DNA from: Anaerolineales bacterium
Lineage (GTDB): Bacteria > Chloroflexota > Anaerolineae > Anaerolineales > Villigracilaceae
Direction: 5' to 3'
DNA length: 64,000 bases
NCBI GenBank assembly: GCA_016789305.1
Contig: JAEURJ010000014.1
Coordinates: forward strand, 310,001 to 374,000
Made by a program: the position numbers and the translations under genes. Below the pieces are notes generated by a model. The model saw nothing but the letters and a program-made list of their open reading frames with translations, was not told the origin of the DNA and ran no database searches. Numbering within the stretch: position 1 is the stretch's first letter; every line of letters starts with the position of its first letter. Shown here piece by piece: positions 59,729 to 64,000 of the stretch.

Positions 59729-61273
59729 TTATATCCCGCCGCGGTCTTTCATGACTTTGCGGATTTCTTTTTCGAGTTTATCTGCTTGTTTCTCCAAGTC
59801 GGCGAGTTCCTTGAGCATCTTATCACCAGCGGACTTGTCTTCCAGTGTATTCAAATTGATGCGTACATTGCAGCCTGCGGCGGTGAGCGAGGCGCGAGCC
59901 ATGGCGAAACCAGACATCGAGTCGCTGATGGCGTTGACATTGGCATCCTTCGCGCATTTGATGGCGAGCTCCATTACCTTGACGGCACCTTCCGCAACGT
60001 GCAGCGGAATGTGTGCCGCATTCATCGTGGATTGAGCAATCGCCGCATTACGCGCGGACTTTTGCTCTTCGGTATCCTTCGGCATTTTGAACGTCGCCAT
60101 CAATACTTCGAAGGCGGAGGCATCGTCATCCACGGCCTGGGTCAATTCCTTGCGCAGGCTTTCAGCCATCACGCGAATGGCTTGCATCTCGGCCTCGACC
60201 TCGGCATATTTCTTCTTGCCGATGGTGAGACCTGCGACCATCGCAACCAGAGCCGCGCCCATCGCGCCGGCGTATGCGCCTGCCGAGCCGCCGCCGGGAG
60301 TGGGCGTCGGGGCGGCTAATTCTTCGATGAAGGAAACGCCCTTCGGGGACGATGCAGGCACCGGCGAGTCCGAAGCGGGAGATGAAAACAACCGAGACTC
60401 CAAAATCTGCTCTTTATCAAATTGATCCAGTTGTGTGTACCAGACCGCCGCATCCACCAGCGCTTCCTGCGGAATTAATCCAACGAGTTCGCTGTGATGA
60501 ATGCCCACGCCATACCGCTGCGCTTCGCGTCGAATGAATTCGACGACACGCGCGATCGGCGTTTCGCGGAAGTTGGTGAGGTTCATCGAAACTTGTGCAC
60601 GTCCATCGACAAGCAAGCCAAGCCCTTTGACATACCGCAGGCCGCCCGATGATTGCCGCACAGCCTTGGCGATCTTCTTGGCGATATCGACATCATCGGT
60701 GGTGAGATACACATTGAATGCCACCAGCGGAGCACGCGCGCCGATGATCGACGCGCCCGCCTTCGGAAGTTTGCTGGGACCGAAATCGGGCTTGCGATCT
60801 GGATTCGATTCGATCTCCGCCTTCAAGCCTTCGTATTGACCTCGGCGGACGTTTTCCAAATTGGTTCGTTCTGGACGAGCAGCCGCCGCCTCATACAAAT
60901 AGACGGGGATGCCCAGCTCGCCGCCCACGCGTTGACCCAACCTTTGGGCAATCGCGATGCAATCTTCCATGTTCGCACCGCTGAGCGGAACGAAGGGAAT
61001 CACATCCGCCGCGCCGAGGCGTGGATGCGCGCCTGTGTGTGAATCGAGATCGATCAATTCGGCGGCGGTCTTGATCGCGCGGAAGGCGGCCTCCTCCACC
61101 CCGGCAGGACTGCCTGCAAAGGTGAGCACGGTGCGGTTGTGGTCAAGATCAGACGAGCGGTCGAGGAGTTTCACTTCGGGGACCGATTGGATGGCGGCGA
61201 CGATCTGGTCGATGACTTCCGGTCGGCGCGCGTCGGAGAAGTTGGGGATGCATTCTATTAGTGGAGTGGTCAT
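59729..61273 (-). CDS. ftcD: Glutamate formiminotransferase / cyclodeaminase (FTCD)
   Basis: The 514-residue bifunctional enzyme has the formiminotransferase domain (about 1-300; HTGAHPRLGAADVIPFVPLS with the catalytic His). A formimidoyltetrahydrofolate cyclodeaminase domain (about 325-514; PTPGGGSAGAYAGAMGAALV, ARASLTAAGCNVRINLNTLE) follows. It moves the formimino group from histidine breakdown to tetrahydrofolate. No other hut genes are nearby. ATG 61273 (MTTPLIECIPNFSD) is preferred; the 45-codon upstream extension runs into repeat DNA. The gene lies between two related repeats. Confidence 0.92.
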   Translation of the reverse strand: MTTPLIECIPNFSDARRPEVIDQIVAAIQSVPEVKLLDRSSDLDHNRTVLTFAGSPAGVEEAAFRAIKTAAELIDLDSHTGAHPRLGAADVIPFVPLSGANMEDCIAIAQRLGQRVGGELGIPVYLYEAAAARPERTNLENVRRGQYEGLKAEIESNPDRKPDFGPSKLPKAGASIIGARAPLVAFNVYLTTDDVDIAKKIAKAVRQSSGGLRYVKGLGLLVDGRAQVSMNLTNFRETPIARVVEFIRREAQRYGVGIHHSELVGLIPQEALVDAAVWYTQLDQFDKEQILESRLFSSPASDSPVPASSPKGVSFIEELAAPTPTPGGGSAGAYAGAMGAALVAMVAGLTIGKKKYAEVEAEMQAIRVMAESLRKELTQAVDDDASAFEVLMATFKMPKDTEEQKSARNAAIAQSTMNAAHIPLHVAEGAVKVMELAIKCAKDANVNAISDSMSGFAMARASLTAAGCNVRINLNTLEDKSAGDKMLKELADLEKQADKLEKEIRKVMKDRGGI

Positions 61274-61401
61274 GTCGTCTCGTAGTTTGATAGTCGAAAA
61301 GTTTGAATGTTTACAGGTTGGAACGTGTGTAATTATAAGGGTTTGAGAAGAAAGAGGAAAGAAGAAAATGTGAGAGTATATAATACTAGGGCCAAAACAC
61401 G

Positions 61402-61452
61402 GTGTCATTCTACCTGTACCGTGTGTCGCTATCGCTCAGGGCGACGCGACAT
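61402..61452. repeat. MITE-like repeat, shorter copy B
   Basis: GTGTCATTCT (61402-61411) resembles GTGTCATCCT of copy A. CGCTATCGCTCAG (61427-61439) is identical to 59697-59709. The middle of the element is missing. It lies upstream of ftcD in the same orientation as copy A. Confidence 0.6.
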
Positions 61453-61494
61453 AGGTGAGAAGATAAATTACAACCCTAAATGCAGGAGCATTCA

Positions 61495-61881
61495 TTGTCC
61501 ACATCAAATCATCCACCCAAACCAAAAACACTCAAAAAACTTCCACTCCTTCTAATCGCAATCCCCATTCTCGCCTGCGGTCTCATAGCAACACCGGAGC
61601 CGCCCGGCGTGGGTGAAAAAGCAGAGAAGGGGTACACCGCCTGCGACCCAATCATCGCCGCGCTGGAACAGTTTCAAGCCGACAAAGGCACATACCCTGA
61701 ATCACTTGCGGAGCTTGTCCCTGATTTCATCGCCAGTGTCCCAGCCGAAGTCAACGATGAACCGATTTCTTATTCAAAGACAGGGGAAAGTTATTCGCTC
61801 GCATTTCACTACATCGGCCCCGGCATGAATACCTGCACATACACACCCAAAGACAAATGGCATTGCTCGGGCGCATACTAA
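61495..61881 (+). CDS. Small lipoprotein with pseudopilin-like C-terminal domain
   Basis: About 128 residues from TTG 61495, chosen because GCAGGAGCATTCA precedes it; an ATG at 61480 is in frame. A signal with lipobox (LLLIAIPILACG) is followed by a domain reading ALEQFQADKGTYPESLAELV and FIASVPAEVNDEPISYSKTG. That resembles the GspG/type II pseudopilin C-terminal domain. It has no pilin-type N-terminal methylation site. The role is unknown. Its 3' end overlaps no other gene; the hydrolase starts 32 bases later. Confidence 0.7.
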   Translation: MSTSNHPPKPKTLKKLPLLLIAIPILACGLIATPEPPGVGEKAEKGYTACDPIIAALEQFQADKGTYPESLAELVPDFIASVPAEVNDEPISYSKTGESYSLAFHYIGPGMNTCTYTPKDKWHCSGAY

Positions 61882-61913
61882 ACGGCGCCCAACCTGATAA
61901 AAGAGGCATAATA

Positions 61914-62744
61914 ATGAATCAATGGAACTCTGATTATATTCATATCAATAAACTAAAGCTGCATTACACCCGCACAGGCAACGGGCACCAGCCGCCGTTG
62001 ATCCTCCTGCACGGCGTCACCGATGACGGTCTATGCTGGACGCGCCTCGCCCAATCATTGGAAGCGGACTACGATGTGATCATGCTCGACGCGCGTGGAC
62101 ATGGTCACTCCGATGCGCCGAAGCGCGGATACAACGCAGCGCATCAAGCCAAGGATCTGGCTGGATTCATCGCCAAACTAAATTTGCAACACCCGAACAT
62201 TCTCGGCCACTCGATGGGCGCGGCGACTGCATTGGCCTTTGCAGGGTTATATCCCGAAGTGCCAGGCTCCATCCTGTTGGAAGACCCGCCGCCGTGGTGG
62301 ATGAAGATCAAACAATCTGCGGAGCAGACCGAACGCCTGAAAGGATCGATCGCATGGATGGAGGGACTCAAACGAAAGACGCGCGCCGACATGATCTCCG
62401 AACAACACGCTGCCATGCCGCATTGGCCGATGGACGAGATCGAACGTTGGGCCGATTCAAAACATCGCTTCAGCTTGAATGTGACCGAAGTTTTCAGGGT
62501 CCGCCCGGATAAGGACATTAACTGGAAGACGCTGATCAAACAGACTACATGTCCCTCACTGCTGATCACTGGAGATAACGCATACGGCGCACTGGTCAAC
62601 GAACAAAGTGCAGCGGCGCTTCACACATTGATCCCACAACTACAAGTGAATAACATTCCTGCGGCAGGTCACAGTATCCGTCACGATCAATTCGAAAAAT
62701 ATGTAAAGATCGTCAAGGATTTTCTCGGAAAGATCAGGAACTAA
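61914..62744 (+). CDS. Alpha/beta hydrolase
   Basis: The 276-residue protein has the catalytic LILLHGVTDDGLCW (oxyanion hole), NILGHSMGAATALAFAGL (nucleophile Ser in GHSMG), LLITGDNAYG (acid region) and NIPAAGHSIRHDQ (His). The cap segment (about 120-200) is helical. The substrate is unknown. AAAAGAGGCATAATA precedes ATG 61914. A potassium-channel gene follows 7 bases later and a HAD hydrolase after that, so the three may form one unit. Confidence 0.9.
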   Translation: MNQWNSDYIHINKLKLHYTRTGNGHQPPLILLHGVTDDGLCWTRLAQSLEADYDVIMLDARGHGHSDAPKRGYNAAHQAKDLAGFIAKLNLQHPNILGHSMGAATALAFAGLYPEVPGSILLEDPPPWWMKIKQSAEQTERLKGSIAWMEGLKRKTRADMISEQHAAMPHWPMDEIERWADSKHRFSLNVTEVFRVRPDKDINWKTLIKQTTCPSLLITGDNAYGALVNEQSAAALHTLIPQLQVNNIPAAGHSIRHDQFEKYVKIVKDFLGKIRN

Positions 62745-62751
62745 GAAGCCA

Positions 62752-63354
62752 ATGGAAAAATCCCGCCTCGAAGCCTTCAGCGACGGCGTCTTCGCCATCG
62801 TCATCACCTTATTAATTCTCGACATCCGTTTCCCCGAAGTGCCCTACAGCCAGTTCACAACGACTTTGATTTCCGTATTACCGCGCATTCTGGCTTACGT
62901 GATGAGCTTCATCATCATCGGGTTGTATTGGGTCATCCACCACAATTCGATGCACGCGATCAAGAAAACAGACCGCGGCTTTTTGTGGCTGAACATTTTA
63001 CTTTTGCTGTTTGTCAGTTTCATTCCCTTCCCCACTTCATTGGTCGGCCGCTATCCCTTTCAAGGCGGGCCGATCATTTTCTACGGCGCGACCTTGATCG
63101 CCTGCAACGCGGTGGGATATGCCATGCTGGTCTATGTATATTACCATCCGCATCTGGCGGTAGCCGAATTCAGCAAACAGTACATGCGCAGTCACACGCC
63201 AAATTACATCTTCGTCAACGGGTTCTATCTTGGTGCTATTCTGCTTGCCAATTCGTTTCCACTCGTCAGCTATCTTATCTATATCGTCGTAGTAATTCTC
63301 ATCATTGTCTTTCTCCCCAAGCGCGACGATGGCATTAATTATCAAGGCGAATGA
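62752..63354 (+). CDS. TMEM175-family potassium channel protein
   Basis: The 200-residue protein has six helices. The first helix carries the family signature SRLEAFSDGVFAIVITLLIL, with the FSD that lines the gate in TMEM175. Bacterial members have one such repeat and assemble as tetramers conducting K+. No ribosome site is strong. The stop codon overlaps the ATG of the next gene (ATGATG), so translation is coupled. Confidence 0.92.
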   Translation: MEKSRLEAFSDGVFAIVITLLILDIRFPEVPYSQFTTTLISVLPRILAYVMSFIIIGLYWVIHHNSMHAIKKTDRGFLWLNILLLLFVSFIPFPTSLVGRYPFQGGPIIFYGATLIACNAVGYAMLVYVYYHPHLAVAEFSKQYMRSHTPNYIFVNGFYLGAILLANSFPLVSYLIYIVVVILIIVFLPKRDDGINYQGE

Positions 63355-63995
63355 TGGCCCTGATCCTCTTCGATTATGATGGTGTCCTCGCGGACACCCT
63401 GGACGATCTGTTGAAATTTAGCCAGGAAATCTGTAATGAACTTGGCGTACAACATCACGTGGTCAGGGAGGATATCAGCACCCTGGAAGCGATGTCCTTT
63501 GCCAATCTTGGACGACGTGTGGAAGTGCCTGAGCCGTTGGTCGAGGAATTTGTGCGCAGGTCTTTGGAGAAAGTGGCGAACAAGAAAACCCCGCCTCACA
63601 TTTTCCCGGGGCTGGCACAGGTGATCAGAGAGTTATCCACCCGACATATCCTCGGCATCGTCACCACCAATTCGTCGCAAAACGTAAATGCTTTTCTCAA
63701 AGAACACGCGCTCGCGGATTGCTTCCGCGCGATCTATGGCGTCGATCAGCCGGGGACCAAGGCGGAGAAAATTTCCCATGCGCGGGATCAATTCACAGCG
63801 GCGGGTGAAGCGGTGTTCATGATCGGCGATGCAGCCAGCGACATCAACGCGGCGAGGGAGGCATCCGCAAAAAGCATCGGCGTCAGTTGGGGTCATCAAA
63901 GCGTGGAGATGTTAATCCGCTCGAAGGCCGACTATATTGTCAATTCACCCAGGGAATTACTCGATTTATTTACCCAAGAAGGAATTTTCGATTGA
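63351..63995 (+). CDS. HAD-superfamily hydrolase, phosphoglycolate phosphatase-like
   Basis: The 214-residue protein has motif I LILFDYDGVLADTLDDLLKF (nucleophile Asp and DxD), motif II LGIVTTNSSQNV (Thr/Ser), motif III Lys in GTKAEKISHA and motif IV VFMIGDAASDINAAREA. This is the Gph-type phosphatase layout with a cap domain (about 15-85). The natural substrate, such as phosphoglycolate, is not proven. It overlaps the TMEM175 gene; ATG codons lie at 63351 and 63354. The window ends 5 bases after its stop. Confidence 0.92.
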   Translation: MMALILFDYDGVLADTLDDLLKFSQEICNELGVQHHVVREDISTLEAMSFANLGRRVEVPEPLVEEFVRRSLEKVANKKTPPHIFPGLAQVIRELSTRHILGIVTTNSSQNVNAFLKEHALADCFRAIYGVDQPGTKAEKISHARDQFTAAGEAVFMIGDAASDINAAREASAKSIGVSWGHQSVEMLIRSKADYIVNSPRELLDLFTQEGIFD

Positions 63996-64000
63996 CATTA

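Noticed and set aside
61274..61408. A 45-codon N-terminal extension of the FTCD protein
   Set aside because: It reads through low-complexity and repeat DNA upstream of a start that matches the family N-terminus (MTTPLIECIPNFSD).

Overview
The window looks like a chromosomal segment of a Chloroflexota bacterium, most likely of the Anaerolineae/Anaerolineales (inference). The signs are roughly even base composition, many lipobox and Thr/Pro-rich surface proteins, an ECF sigma factor paired with a very large membrane-anchored partner, CarD next to a PC4-like protein, and a stand-alone CcrM-type methylase. No rRNA, phage, transposase or CRISPR array is seen. The only RNA gene found is a tRNA-Leu(GAG). 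No stretch longer than about 300 bases lacks a gene; the longest gaps are about 210-220 bases (46668-46875 and 61274-61494).

Layout. 1-5043 (minus): a fatty-acid beta-oxidation operon of TetR regulator, two acyl-CoA dehydrogenases and a FadN-like bifunctional enzyme that runs off the left edge. An operator and promoter can be read in front of the regulator. 5110-12904: mostly small envelope and membrane genes (LysM protein, YtxG/YtxH-like pair, methyltransferase, hemolysin III, DUF4013, hydrolase, cupin, ATP-grasp, DUF1579). 12941-15676: MFS exporter, then a 2-hydroxyacid dehydrogenase and a thioesterase diverging from one overlapping promoter. 15686-19085: surface protein, sigma factor and large membrane partner. 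19145-26429: TRIC channel, serC, an FAD subunit of a molybdenum hydroxylase, a lipoprotein, CarD, a tandem PC4 protein, an Uup-like ABC-F ATPase and an orphan CcrM. 26470-33514: M16C protease, a repeat-rich island with a DUF559 nuclease gene, and a large xanthine dehydrogenase-like fusion. 33663-39974: two HD-GYP phosphodiesterases, a CBS-type pyrophosphatase and XdhC. 40097-46667: SPFH protein with a helix-turn-helix tail, the Nnr repair enzyme, an APH(9)-like kinase, an AraC/VOC pair, a HEAT-like protein, PhzF and DUF3291. 46774-50226: amino-acid ABC transporter with a dimethylarginine hydrolase. 50307-59615: sensor kinase, tRNA-Leu, plsX, NERD-like protein, DnaQ-DinG, MprF-like protein and dcd. 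59644-63995: a formiminotransferase-cyclodeaminase between two related repeats, a small lipoprotein, and a hydrolase/TMEM175/HAD group.

Genes that probably work together. The TetR operon degrades acyl-CoAs. The FAD subunit (20980), the large molybdenum hydroxylase (30554) and XdhC (39180) are parts of one kind of enzyme but are scattered over 20 kb. The two HD-GYP proteins suggest local turnover of cyclic di-GMP. The transporter and DDAH form one transcription unit, suggesting import and hydrolysis of methylated arginine.

The most unusual signals are regulatory or element-like. Several genes have a -10 box 6-7 bases before the start codon, implying leaderless mRNAs. Two promoters have overlapping -10 boxes on opposite strands. 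The sigma factor has its Shine-Dalgarno site buried in a hairpin. The ccrM start region holds a cluster of GANTC sites. A DUF559 nuclease gene is bounded by REP-like hairpin repeats. A molybdenum hydroxylase has lost one whole iron-sulfur ligand set.
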